A stretch of DNA of 64,000 nucleotides from Primula veris (GCA_963682055.1 OY821750.1:11844501-11908500); one strand, 5' to 3'; counted from the first letter of the stretch, positions 45,156 to 57,283 are shown. The notes: generated by a model not told the origin, from the sequence alone. Numbers and translations are program-made.

Positions 45156-45282
45156 AACTACCGAGGAGGCTATCAAGGCCAGGGAAACCGAGGAAATAAT
45201 GGGGGAAATTGAGGACCGCAAGAAAATCCACCAGCTCAAGCTCATCTATTTGCCTTCCCACATCTGCCAAACCAAGGAGATC

Positions 45283-48200
45283 CGACAAATGTACAAGGTG
45301 TGCTCATCTTGGGCACATGTTCTTTTCGATACGGGGGCTTTGCATTCTTTTATATCTAGAAGTCTAGTTGAATCTTTGTCATTAGAAATTGGGGTTCTAG
45401 AGAACCCGATTGTTGTAGAGACTCCTGTTGGGGGTCGAGTTGTGTTGGACCGAGTGTGTCGGTCTTGTGAGATGGTGGTCGCGGAACTCGTGTTTATATA
45501 TGATTTAGTTGCTATAGAGATGTCGGGGTTCGACGTGATACATGGAATGGACTGGTTGGTTCATTTTAACTCTTTCATAAATTGTGTTCGACGAAAAGTT
45601 TTTCTTACAACTTCATCCAGAGATGAGGTGTTCTTTCGTGGAGAAAGGGACGCTACCCTTTCTTCGATTCCTTATTCTTCCAAGTGGGTTGTGGGCAACC
45701 TGTCTTGTATTTTGGCTAGTCTCTCGATAGTGAATAATGACGAGGAAGTGGAAATGTGGCCACGTGTAGTGGACGATTTTAGAGATGTGTTTCCGAAGGA
45801 TCTACCGGGGTTACCACCGAAAAGAGGGTTAGATTTTTCTATCGACTTGGTACCAGGAACGACACCCATAGCCATTTCCCCATACCATTTGGCACCAGCA
45901 GAGTTGAAAGAGTTAAGTAGACAGTTAGAGGAACTGCTAGAGAAGGGGTTTATTAGGCGGAGTACGTCACCGTGGGCGGCACCGACCTTATTCATGCAAA
46001 AGAAAGATGGATCGATGAGAATGTGCATCGACTATCGAAAGATAAATAGGGTGACTATTAAGAATAAGTACCCACTACCTCAAATTGACGATTTTTTGAC
46101 CAACTGAAAGGAGCGACGTTCTTTTCAAAAATCGACTTGCGATCAGGCTATCAGCAATTGAGGGTGAAGGATGAGGATATTTCAAAAATGGCCTTTAGGA
46201 CCCGATATGGTCACTATGAGTTTGTGGTCATGCCATTCGGGTTAACTAATGCGCCGGCGGCATTTATGGAGTTAATGAATCGGATCTTTAAGGAGTATCT
46301 CGACAAGTTTGTGGTGGTCTTCGTCGACGATATCTTGATTTACTCGAGTTCAAGAGAGGAACACGAGGAGCATCTCCGTCTAGCGTTGCTTACATTGAGA
46401 GAGCACCAACTTTACGGAAAATTTAGCAAATGTGAGTTTTGGCTAAATGAGGTGAAATTTATTGGGCATGTGATCTCGAAAGAAGGGGTAAAGGTGGACG
46501 CGATGAAAATTGAGGCGGTTTCGGAATGGGCACAATCGAAAAATGTGTTTGAGATTCGAAGTTTCTTGGGTTTAGCGGAATACTATCGACGGTTCGTCAA
46601 GGATTTCTCGAAGTTGGAAACTCCAATGACTTACCTTACCAAGAAGGGGGTGAAGTTCGTGTGGAGTGAGTCTTGCGAGAAAGCTTTCCTAGAGCTCAAA
46701 AAGCGGTTGACTAATTCTCCCATACTAGTTATTCCCGAGCAAGGGAAGGGTTACCAAGTGTATTGCGATGCTTCGAAGGAAGGTTTGGGTTGCGTCTTGA
46801 TGCAAGACGGAAATATTATCGCATATGCTTCGCAACAATTAAAGATTCACGAAAAGAACTATCTGACTCATGACCTAGAGCTAGCAGCAATAGTTCATGC
46901 GTTGAAGATATAGAGGCATTATCTGTTCGGGGAAAAATTTGAAGTGTTCTCGGATCACAAGAGCTTAGGGCATATTTTTACCCAACGTGATCTAAATATG
47001 CGACAAAGGCGATGGATGGAATATCTGGAACAGTACGACTACGACTTGCACTATCACCCGGGAAAGGCCAATGTAGTGGTGGATGCTTTGAGTCGAAAGT
47101 CCCATGCGACCTTAGCGCATGTGGCGATCGAGAAATGGAGGATGATGGGAAAAGTGAACGAGTTCGACTTAGAGTTGGTTAATGTTATTGAGGGGACCTT
47201 GTACACGATAGTGGTACAACCGGAACTTGTGAGTAGGGTTTTGGAAGCACAAGATGGAGATGAGAAAGTGGAGAACTATGAGAAACAGATGAATTCGAGC
47301 GAAAGATTAGATGGTTGGATGAAAGGAACCAATGGAGGTCTACGATTTTAGGGAAGGACTTATGTGACAGAAAACATGAGGAACAAGGTATTAAAGGAGT
47401 TTCACCACTCCCGACTAGCCGTTCATCCCGGCGGGACAAAAATGTATCACGATGCGAAGAGACAATTTTGGTGGCCCGGAATGAAACGAGATGTAGCTTC
47501 ATATGTTAGCAGGTGTCTAACTTGCCAGCAAGTGAAAGCGGAACACCAAAGGCCGGCGGGTATGCTCCAACCTTTACCGGTGGTGGAATGGAAGTGGGAA
47601 AGGATAGCAATGGATTTTGTGACCAACTTACCTAAGTCGGTAAGTGGGAATGACGCTGTGTGGGTTGTGGTCGACCGTTTGACCAAATCCGCACACTTCA
47701 TTCCAATCAAGATGACAAATTTGGTGGAAATCTTGGGACGAAAGTATATTAAGGAAATTGTTAGACTTCATGGGGTACCGATTTTGATAGTATCGGATCG
47801 AGACGTGAGGTTTGTGTCGAGTACGGCATGTGTGAATGAGTACGGCATTTCATCCCTAAACGGATGGACAATCGGAGCGGACTATCCAAGTGCTAGAGGA
47901 TATGTTACGCGCATGTGTGAATGACTTCAAGGGAGGCTGGGAGAGCCATCTACCCTTAGTGGAGTTTGCGTATAATAATAGCTTTCAAGCTAGTATTGGC
48001 ATGGCACCTTTTGAGGCTTTATACGGGCAGCCGTGTAGGTCTCCGGTGTGTTGGACCGAGGTGGGAGAAGCGGAAATGTTAGGACCGCAATTGGTTCAAG
48101 AGATGACAGAAAAGATTAAATTAATTCGACAAAGGTTTGAGACAGCCCGAAGTAGACAAAAGAGTTATGCGGATAAGAGGAGGAGACCTTTGGAGTTCGA

Positions 48201-48640
48201 AAAGGGGGATCAAGTATTTTTGCGAGTTTCGCCAAGGAAGAGGATTATGAGGTTTGGATCTAAAGGGAACTTGAGCCCGAGATTTATCGGACCATTTGAG
48301 ATAGTGGACCGAGTTGTAGAAGTTCCATATCGGTTGGACTTGCCACCAAAGTTGGGGGGAGTTCACCCGGTGTTCCATGTGTCAATATTGAAAAAGTATC
48401 ATCACGATCCTTCACACATGGTGGACTTTGAGGACATTGAGGTTAGTGCGGATGTGACCTATGAAGTGGGACCTATGAGGATTATCGATGTGCAAGAGAA
48501 AGAACTTCAAGGAAATACGATTAGATTGGTAAAGGTGGCTTAGAAACACCATGGGGCCGAGGAGGCAACTTGGGAACGCGAGGATGAGATGAAGAGGAAG
48601 TATCCTGATCTCACGCTTTCTTTAGGTACTTTTGTTTAGA
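45283..48640 (+). pseudogene. Tekay-like pol (protease, RT, RNase H, integrase, chromodomain-like end)
   Basis: Protease has [12 protein letters not shown] (about 45320). RT opens [20 protein letters not shown] (about 45955), then a 1-bp frameshift at about 46100, [12 protein letters not shown] and [11 protein letters not shown] (46320). RNase H has [11 protein letters not shown] and [11 protein letters not shown]. Integrase has the HHCC region and MDFVTNLPKS. A deletion and frameshift at about 47815-47890 removes the stretch before TIGADYPS. The end is HPVFHVSILKKYHHDPS and EEATWEREDEMKRKYPDL, the chromodomain-like finish of Tekay/Del elements. Other breaks are TAGs at 46911, 47349 (shared with the inverted arm) and 48541. 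Confidence 0.9.
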
Positions 48641-48659
48641 TGTTTTCTAATTTCGGAAC

Positions 48660-49529
48660 GAAATTTCTTTATCGGGGACAGAAGACGGCCGAGGGGATAG
48701 GGAATGACTCGTCTTACGGACCGGGGCGAGTGGCATGAGAGGTCCTAGTGTGCACCCTATTTATTTTTCTGTTAGCAATGGTCTCTATCTCTTCCTAATT
48801 CCGGGGACAGAAGACGGCCATGGGGATAGGGAATGACTCGTATTACGGACTGGGACGAGTGGCATGAGAGGTCCAAGTGCGCACTTTAAATCTACTTTTA
48901 TGTTAGCAATGGTCTCTGTCTCTTCCTAATTCCGGGGACAGAAGACGGCCGAGTGGATAGGGAATGACCTATCTTACGGACTGGGGTAGGTGGCATGAGA
49001 GGTCCATGTATGCTATAGATGTGTGTTGAAGTTATTTAATTTATCTTGTTGTACGACGTTATTTTATTTCTTTTTATATGTTGCTATCATAGTTGTTGTA
49101 GTGAGTCTTGCATTTATGGGATGGAGTGACGGTATTTTGTGGTGCCGTCCCGTCTATGTATGTGCGTGGGAGTCACTGTTATAGTTTTGTCTTTCAGGTA
49201 CAAATTAGGTTGAGGCGTTTAGAGTTTGTAGCTATTGCAATGCGTCACATGGGCTCGGGGCTTTCATTTTCTTTTCACTTAGATTCAATTTTGAGGTTGT
49301 AGCCTACGGGCAATTTACATTTGTTTATTTTCTTTTATAAAATTGTTAAAACTATCTCGTCTTGTAGCCGCGTTTGGCAAACACTTTTATATTTAATTGA
49401 TTAACTATTCCTTTAGCTCGCAAGCGTTTTTCTTTTAAAATTTTAATTTTGTACCAACAAGTTATCTTTTCTTTTGTTTAAAAAGTTCACGCCTCGTTAT
49501 CCGTGTTTTATGGATTTTGGGGCGTGACA
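48660..49529 (+). repeat. Tekay-like LTR (right), with internal tandem units
   Basis: It ends GGATTTTGGGGCGTGACA. The start is uncertain (about 48660, after AATTTCGGAACGAAATTTC). Three direct units start with GGGGACAGAAGACGGCC at about 48675, 48803 and 48935. By eye it is about 95% identical to the inverted left LTR. Its transcripts would run rightward out of the element. Confidence 0.8.
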
Positions 49530-49534
49530 ACTAA

Positions 49535-50470
49535 TTTGAGGCACCATAGTTTAGTCATTAACTGTTGGGTTTAAGTAATTGATGGTCAGACTCGATAGTT
49601 CAAGTTTATTTGTTTTATGTGAGAGAAAGGCAAGACAACTCGCATGTGAAAACACTGAGCTAAGGAATATATCATCTAGTTGATAAAATTTAACTTGAGG
49701 AATAACCATTAAAATTTAAGTTTTAGGAATAAAGGAGACGTTTTACAGTTTTTTTTTATGGTTATCTTGTATAAAAAGACACATTGACATTATACACGCA
49801 TTAAAAATTTATTTTCATTTGCGGAGAATCTTAAAAAATAAGAAAAATAGAGAACGAGCCTATTGCTAGTCATACGAGTAAACTCTCTTGGAAGGACTCC
49901 TTGACCTTGTGTCACAAAGAAATGACCTTAGTTTGTGTTAGCATATAATATGAATAAACATGTCCATAATATAAAAATACATATATTTCTATATTGAGAA
50001 AGTTAGGTCAAAAATTTATTTCTTTTAAATAGTTATTTTCTTTTAAAAAGTTAAGGCTCCTCTAAGGGGATGAAAACTCATACCCCTTAGGAGGCAGAAA
50101 AAACATTTCTTGCGGAAATTCTATCAGTTTTACTGAGTTGAGAAAATCAAATTTTACTTTACCTTTACAGAAAAAACAATTTATACTAGTTTTTGTAATT
50201 GGTACGATGTAAAAAGATAATGATAATTAATATTATTTACTTAATTTCTATAAAGATTTGTTAAGATATCATTTAATTTTTGTCAAAAACTTTAACTTTC
50301 ATAATGATTTGGTAATACATCACTTTATTTTGGTCAAAAGCATTAATTGAACATTTATAATAAAATTTGAAATAGACTAATATGGTTTAATCAAAGAGAG
50401 TGAGAATATGCGTGACACGCACAACGGTCACAAAATATTTGTGTTACCATATGTCATTAGATATATATGT
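49535..50470. repeat. Duplicated non-coding unit A (right part)
   Basis: Together with 39880-39957 on the other side of the insertion, this forms a unit matching 51370-52620 in the same orientation. Shared words include GATAGTT(C/T)AAGTTTA, AAGACAACTCGC/GAGACAACTCGC, AGGAATATATC, and the end ATATG(C/T)GTG(A/G)CAC...TCATTAGAT. It may be an old LTR or a segmental repeat. It has no coding capacity. Confidence 0.65.
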
Positions 50471-50539
50471 CGGATTGTGATTAAAAATATCTTTTATTAT
50501 GGGGATCTATAACCACTATCAGAACTACAACCGTAAATC

Positions 50540-50735
50540 TTTAGAATGTCGGGTTCTAAGAAAATTGATTAAAAGTTGTAACGGTATTGCCGTGTTCCGG
50601 AAAAGTTCATTTAAAGCTGTAACTGTATTTTCGTGTTCCTAGGAAGTAGATTTAAAACCGTAACGGTATTGTCGTGTTCCGAGTAAGTTAATGTAAAACT
50701 ATAACGGTCTTGTCATTTAGTTGGAAGTACTATAA
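50540..50735. repeat. Approximately 43-bp tandem repeat
   Basis: About four units are built on GTAACGGTATTGCCGTGTTCC with AGTT(A/C)AT(G/T)TAAA spacers. The first three are clear and the last is decayed. Confidence 0.7.
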
Positions 50736-51369
50736 CTGGAATTTTTTTTTTTAATTAATTAAAATTTTCTATATTTTGGAAATACACATATATTAATCAA
50801 GGGTTGCATGATAAATAATTTTCATATGCTTCAAGATTTACTTTTACTGGATCTAAAATAAATTGTATCTTTTATTTGTGGCTTAATTTATGAATTTCTG
50901 TTCCGGTCTTCAACCATTTGTAAGAATAGATGATATTTAAATTTAATAGAGTTTTGTCGTACTTTTTCAAGGGCTAGTAACTAGTTAGTTAATGCATGTA
51001 ATTTAGCATCTTAAAGCTTTAAATATGTATAAATAATTTTTTTTAACAAATATAACTGTTTTGGCTTGAAGTATTTATGTTTATTTTGTAGGGATGGAAA
51101 CCAATTGCAACAACAATGAATATAAACAAGTCGGTTCTTGGAAAAAGACAACGTCATCCTTGACAGTTGTTGAGGATGTGTTACGGGTCATTTGGTTGCT
51201 GTTATATATTGACAGTATTTTCCCAATAAAATGTGTTGCATCTTTAAGTTTTTATTCGAGTTTAATTTCAAGTTTGTTTTTGTTTAAATAAAACAGTTGC
51301 AAATTATTAGTAATGAAGTGAAAAGTGAGTGAATAAGCATGTCTCATTCGCTACCAACAACTCATTAAA
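50736..51369. other. Spacer between duplicated units; one small ORF
   Basis: A 65-codon frame at 51094-51291 follows a good acceptor (TTTATTTTGTAGGGATGG). It begins METNCNNNEYKQVGSWKK and ends in a hydrophobic stretch. It has no recognised family and no supporting upstream exon, so I do not call it a gene. Confidence 0.4.
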
Positions 51370-52620
51370 AACTGCTTTGTTTATCGTATATATTCAGTTT
51401 CCTAGATATTTTAGATCATTAAAATAAGCCAGAATAGTTTTGAGTTGTTGTGGTTTGAGTAATCGGTGACCAGATTTGATAGTTTAAGTTTAATTTTTTT
51501 ATACGAGAGCAAGGTGAGACAACTCGCCTGTGAGAAGACTAAGCTGAGGAATATATCGTGTAATTGGTAAACTCTAACTTGAGGGATAAAAACCATTTAG
51601 ATTTCAAGTTTCAGGATTAAATATGAAAAAAAAAAAACATGTTAGAGTTTTTAAATCTTTTTCTTGTATAAAAAGGTCCATTAACATAACACATACATTT
51701 AAAAAACTATTTTTTTTTTTGGGAAAATCTCAAAAAATAAGAAAAATGGAGAAGTAGTCACATATCAACCATACTTGGAAACCTTATTTCGATTACCCCG
51801 ATCTTGTGTCATAAAGAATGACCTTAGTCATGGTTAGCATATGATGAATAAACATGTTACTAGTATAAAAATACACGACATTTTTCTTGTATAAAAAGGT
51901 CCATTGACATAACAAACACATTTAAAAACTCTTTTTTTTTTTTTTTGGAGAATCTCAAAAAAATAAAAAAAATAGAGAATCTGTCATATATCAACCATAC
52001 ATGGAAACCTTCTTTGGGTTACCCCCGACCTTGTGTCACAAAGAAATGACCTTACTTATGGTTTGCATATGATGAATTATTTTAAAAAAAAACCTTTGAT
52101 GAATAAACATGATACTAGCATAAAAATACAGATAATACTATATTAAGAGTTAAGTCAGAAAAATTTCTTTTAAATAGTGTTTTTTTAATGCCTAAAAGGC
52201 TGCTAAGTGGGAAAAACTCATACCAAAAAGGAGGAATAAAAATACTTCTTGCAGCAATGTTTACCCATTTTAATTAGTTAATAAATGAAAAAAAAAACAA
52301 TTTATATTTTGTTTTTTTTGATTGGTACAAGCCAGATCTAATATGTAAAAAGATAATGATTGATAATGTGAATTAATTAATTTCTATAATCAGTTGTTAA
52401 GACATGCATTGATTTTTATAAAAAAAACATTAATTTATATAATTATGTGTTAAGACGTCACTTTATTTTGGTCAAACACATTAATTGAACACTTATTAGA
52501 AAATTTGAAATCGACAATATGCTTTAAAGTTTAGAGTGAGGATATGTGTGGCACTCACCTGACGGTTACAATTTCTATGCCTTACCACTTGTCATTAGAT
52601 CTAGCATTTCATTTACTTTA
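51370..52620. repeat. Duplicated non-coding unit B
   Basis: This is the uninterrupted version of unit A: TTTATCGTATATATTCAGTT at 51380 matches 39910-39930. The rest matches 49540-50470, with an internal re-duplication (TTTTCTTGTATAAAAAGGTC at 51658 and 51882). About 100 bp of unidentified sequence separates it from the Tekay fragment. Confidence 0.65.
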
Positions 52621-52729
52621 TTTTCCATCTATAGCTACGTCCTTTCTCCCTTGCATGTTCTATGATACATGTTTATGATTCATCAACTGTCAAATATGAC
52701 ACAATTATAATTTTCATTATATTGCATTC

Positions 52730-55265
52730 AGTCCACACAGCGTCATTCCCACTTACCGATTTGGTCAAACGGTCGATTACAACCCACACAGCGTCATTCC
52801 CACTTACCGATTTAGGTAAGTTGGTCACAAAATCCATTGCTATCCTTTCCAATTCCATTCCGCCACCGGTAAAGGTTGGAGCATACCCGCCGGGCTTTGG
52901 TGTTCCGCCTTCACTTGTTGGCAAGTTAGGCACTTGCTAACATATGAAGCTACAGCTCGTTTCATTCCGGGCCACCAAAATTGTCTCTTCGCATCGTGAT
53001 ACATTTTCGTCCCGCCGGGATGAACGGCTAATCGGGAGTGGTGAAACTCCTTTAATACCTCGTTCCTCATATTTTCCATCACGTAAGTCCTTCCCTTAAA
53101 TTGTAGTCCTCCATCGGTTCCTTTCGTCCAACCATCTAATCCTTCGCTAGAACTCATCTGTTTCTCATAGCTCTCCATTTTCTCGTCCCCATCTTGTGCT
53201 TTCAGAACCCTACTCACAAGTTCCGGTTGTACCACTATTGTGTACAAGGTCCCCACATTAACATGTCCCAACTCCAAGTCGAACTCGTTTACTTTTCCCA
53301 TCATCCTCCATTCGTTGATCGTCACATGCGCTAAGGTCGCATGGGACTTTCGACTCAAAGCATTCGCCACTACATTGGCCTTTCCCGGGTGGTAGTGCAA
53401 GTCGTAGTCGTATTGTTCCAGATATTCCATCCATCGTCGTTGTCGCATATTTAAATCCCGTTGGGTAAAAATATTCCCTAAACTCTTGTGATCTGAGAAC
53501 ACTTCGAACTTTTCCCCGAACAGATAATGCCTCCATATCTTCAACGCATGAACTATTGCCGCTAGCTCTAGGTCATGAGTCGGATAGTTCTTTTCACGAA
53601 TCTTTAGTTGTCGCAAAGCGTATGCGATAACCTTTCCATCTTGCATTAGGATGCAACCCAAACCTTTCTTCGAAGAATCGCAATACACTTGGTAACCCTT
53701 TCCTTGCTCGGGAATAACTAGTATGGGGGAACTAGTCAACCGCTTCTTGAGCTCTAAGAAAGCTTTCTCGCAAGCCTCACTCCATGCGAACTTCACCCCT
53801 TTCTAGGTAAGGTAAGTCATTGGAGTTGCTAACTTTGATAAATCCTTGACAAACCGTCGATAGTATCCCGCTAAACCCAAAAAACTTCGAATCTCGAATT
53901 CATTCTTCGGTTGTGCCCATTTCAAAACTGCCTCTATTTTTGTCGTGCCCACCTTTACCCCTTCTTCCGAGATCACATGTCCAAGAAATTTCACCTCATT
54001 TATCCAAAACTCACATTTGCTAAATTTTCCGTAAAGTTGGTGCTCTCTCAACGTGAGCAACGCTAAACGGAGATGCTCCTCGTGTTCCTCTCTTGAACTC
54101 GAGTAAATCAAGATATCGTCGATGAAGACCACCACAAACTTGTCGAGATACTCCTTAAAGATCCGATTCATTAACTCCATAAATGCCGCCGGCGCATTAG
54201 TTAACCCGAATGGCATGACCACAAACTCATAGTGACCATACCGGGTCTTAAAGGCCGTCTTCGAAATATTCTCATCCTTCACCCTCAATTACTGATAGGC
54301 TGATCGCAAGTCGATTTTTGAAAAGAACGTTGCTCCCTTCAGTTGGTCAAACAAATCGTCAATTCGAGGTAGTGGGTACTTATTCTTAATAGTCGCTCTA
54401 TTTAGCTTCTGATAGTCGATGCACATCCTCATCAACCCATCCTTCTTTTGCACGAATAAGGCCGGTGCCGCCCACGGTGACTTACTCCGCCTAATAAACC
54501 CCTTCTCTAGCAGTTCCTTTAACTACTTACTTAACTCTTTTAACTCAGCCGGTGCCAATCGATACGGGGAAATGGCTATGGGTGCCGTTTCCGACACCAA
54601 GTCGATAGAAAAATCTAACCCTCTTTTCGGTGGTAAACCCGGTAGATCTTTCGGAAACACATCTCTAAAATCGTCCACTACGCTTGGCCACGTTTCCACT
54701 TCCTCGTTGTTATCCACTATCGAAAGACTAGCCAAAAGACAAGACAGGTTGCCCATAACCCGCTTGGAATAATAAGGAATAGCAAAAAGGGTAGCGTCCC
54801 TTTCCCCACGAAAGAACACCTCATCTCCGGCTGAAGTTGTAAGGAAAATTTTTCGTCGAACACAATCGATGAAAGAGTTGAAATGAACCAACCAGTCCAT
54901 TCCAAGGATCACGTCGAATCCCGACATCTCGATGACAACTAAATCAAACGTAAATGAGTGGTCCGCGGCCATTATCTCACAAGATCGACACACTCGGTCC
55001 AACACAATTCGACCCCCAACAAGAGTCTCTACAACAATCGGGTTCTCCAGAACCCCAACTTCTAACGACAAGGACTCAACTAGACATCTAGATATAAAAG
55101 AACACGAAGCTCCCGTATCGAAAAGAACATGTGCCCAAGACGAGCACACAAGAACCATACATTGTATATTTGACGGATCTCCTTGGTGTGGCAACTGTGG
55201 TAAGGCATATAAACGAGCCTGAGCTGGTGGATTTCCTTGCGGTCCTCGATTTCCCCCATTATTTC
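52730..55265 (-). pseudogene. Truncated Tekay-like pol (third copy)
   Basis: From right to left on the minus strand: protease ([15 protein letters not shown]; cleanest of the three), RT ([30 protein letters not shown]), RNase H ([21 protein letters not shown]) and the integrase HHCC region ending near MDFVTNLPKSVSGNDAVW. It is cut at both ends and has no LTR. A 51-bp stretch containing CACACAGCGTCATTCCCACT is duplicated at the left edge (52738 and 52788). Only a few stops are present (about 54520, 54290 and 53803). At the site where both arms of the chimera have a stop, this copy reads GGLQFKGRTYV, which shows the ancestral state. Confidence 0.9.
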
Positions 55266-55402
55266 CTCAGTTATATCCGAGTACCTTACGCACGGTATGT
55301 TGGTGAAGGTCGATATACCAAAATACTAAAAATCCGGATAAACCTCAAGGTTTATTGAATCCAGAATCTGTACTTCGATCTCCGAGAGCAGTGTTGATAA
55401 CG
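55266..55402 (-). other. Copia-like leader with primer-binding site
   Basis: On the minus strand ACACGTTATCAACACTGCTC adjoins the LTR end, like the CGTTATCAGCACGA primer site of some plant Copia elements. The leader runs leftward and stops at the junction with the truncated Tekay copy. Confidence 0.5.
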
Positions 55403-55602
55403 TGTTGTAATACAACTATTAGCTACGTATTTAGGGAGACAGAAGTAGAGAGAGGGGAGAACAGTATGATCTTTATTATGAATGAATATGTGAATGAATG
55501 TAAAGTAAAAGACTCCTAGCCCTCTTTATATAGATAGAAGGGTAGGGTTACAAGCCCACTTGGGTCCATAAAATAAAAGCCCAAGAGTCCAATAATCTTA
55601 CA
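55403..55602 (-). repeat. Copia-like LTR (about 200 bp)
   Basis: On the minus strand it starts TGTAAGATTATTGGACTC and ends AATAGTTGTATTACAACA, with CTATATAAAGAGGG as the TATA box (about 55535-55522). No second LTR is seen, so this is the 5' end of an element truncated by the Tekay fragment. Confidence 0.6.
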
Positions 55603-57283
55603 ACATTATGTAAATTTTCATTTACCTTTGGAAGTCATCTATTGTAAGATCTGAATGTATTTCATAAAGATTAAAAACACAGATGTACTTTGATATATAT
55701 AATTGATCAATGGTCTTTTGCACGATAGTGAGTGTACATAATTACAGGTGTTCTTTACTTGTTTAGTAAATCTCCGAATGAATGCGGAGAATGCTCTTTC
55801 AAAATACAAAGTAATTAGATTTCTCTCTCATTTCAGCCTTCTGTAATTCCTGCTGTTGTGAGTAGGAGTACTCAGTTTCTCTGACTTTCAATCAAATTAT
55901 TGGATTGATTTCAATTTCAATTATATGCAGTCCCTTTATAAAATTACTGCTGCATTTCTTTCCTGAATGGACAAAAAGAGGTCAAGTTTAACTTCACCGA
56001 TATGGTTGTGGATAGAAACAAGCTTTATTGGGTGGTTAAAGTTTTAAGTTAAAGTAGGATAAGCCATTTTTGTTGGTTGAAATTTAAGTTATATTAAGAC
56101 AAATCAGTTAGACATGTTAGACTGGTAAACTAAAATACATGATTTATTATCGTTTTTATTATTTATTAATTAATAATGAATGATTTATTTGAGAATAGAT
56201 GTGAGCAATATTGAACATATTATTTATATTGTACATGCATCTTTATTCTTGTATAGTAAGTAGTTTGGTGTGTAGAGTACGGTTTACAAACGGAAGATTA
56301 AATTACTGTTTTTATAGAATATATTTTATCGTTTACAAATTTAGATGGAGTGGACAGCCATCGATAAAGTTGTAGTACACAGTTTTAGTAGGTTTGTCTT
56401 GACTACAATGAACGGTTGAGTTCTCACTTTTTGTGCTAGTATACTTAAAATATATTGAATATAAAAAAGTGTTATTATTTTATGTTACTGACAAGAATAA
56501 AATAATTATACATAAGCAATTATTATGATTACATATACTCTTAATCCTTACATTATTTCTGATATACATATTTATAATATATACTACTTTGATTTGCAAA
56601 GGATGAGATTTGTTGTGGTCAACAAACCCGTACGTTGGGCAGTAACATTATTTATATGGTGTGTCTCTATAATTGACGGTATTCACGTACTTTAATAAAG
56701 ATTGATGATATCCACTCGAGAAGTTTATAAGTTTTGTTTGTGTTAAATCTTGCAAGTGGATTTTAAATCCGACATAACAAATAAGTTAAGTGCTAAGATC
56801 GAGGAAATAATATGTCGAATAAAATAATTGTAAGTATTTTTTTTACTTAGCAGATATCTGTAATCTTAATGAGATGAGATATTTAATTATTTAATAATCT
56901 GCTATCAAATATTATTTTGAGAATGAATAAAAATGCAATTATATTCTCTAGTGCAAATTAATATAATTTACTGATAGAATATCTTAATATTGATTAAGTA
57001 TTCATTAGACAATATTATATTAATCTTGTTGATAAATAGCCTTTATATACTGCTTTATGGCTACGGAAAATTTACATATAACATAACTCAGAGTTAGGGT
57101 TTCCTAACAGTTGGAGAGTCCACCTCTCTTTGGAGTGACAATATTATAGAAATAAAGCAGAAGATCAGGTGTGATCCAGCACTGCCCGTCAGGTATTTAT
57201 TTATTCCTTTTGTTTAATTCATGTACACTATAATCATGATATGAGACCAGTTTTCCGCAGTAAAATCAAACGTGTTTTCAACA
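55603..57283 (+). other. Mostly unidentified; end probably an LTR
   Basis: AT-rich with no gene. The last few hundred bases (CAGAGTTAGGGTTTCCTAAC, TTGGAGAGTCCACCTCTC, ending TGTTTTCAACA at 57283) look like the R-U5 part of an LTR because a primer site follows directly. I could not fix its start or find a partner. Confidence 0.4.

Larger units (their letters stand above)
39963..49529. mobile_element. Palindromic chimeric retroelement (Tekay-like plus Cassandra-like) with ACTAA target duplication
   Basis: ACTAA lies immediately outside both ends (39958-39962 and 49530-49534). The element starts TGTAACG and ends GTGACA, so both ends are proper LTR termini. Left to right it contains a Cassandra-like LTR in reverse, its polypurine tract and primer site in reverse, a Tekay-like LTR in reverse, integrase, RNase H and RT in reverse, a junction at about 43773, then leader, gag, protease, RT, RNase H, integrase and LTR forward. 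The two RT-to-LTR arms (40363-43773 and 46149-49529) form a 3.4-kb inverted repeat around a 2.4-kb loop. The forward copy has no 5' LTR of its own. Flanking sequence on both sides belongs to one interrupted unit that recurs uninterrupted at 51.4-52.6 kb, which supports a single insertion. Confidence 0.78.

Noticed and set aside
51094..51291. 65-codon frame after a good splice acceptor
   Set aside because: No family and no upstream exon, and it lies between duplicated non-coding units.
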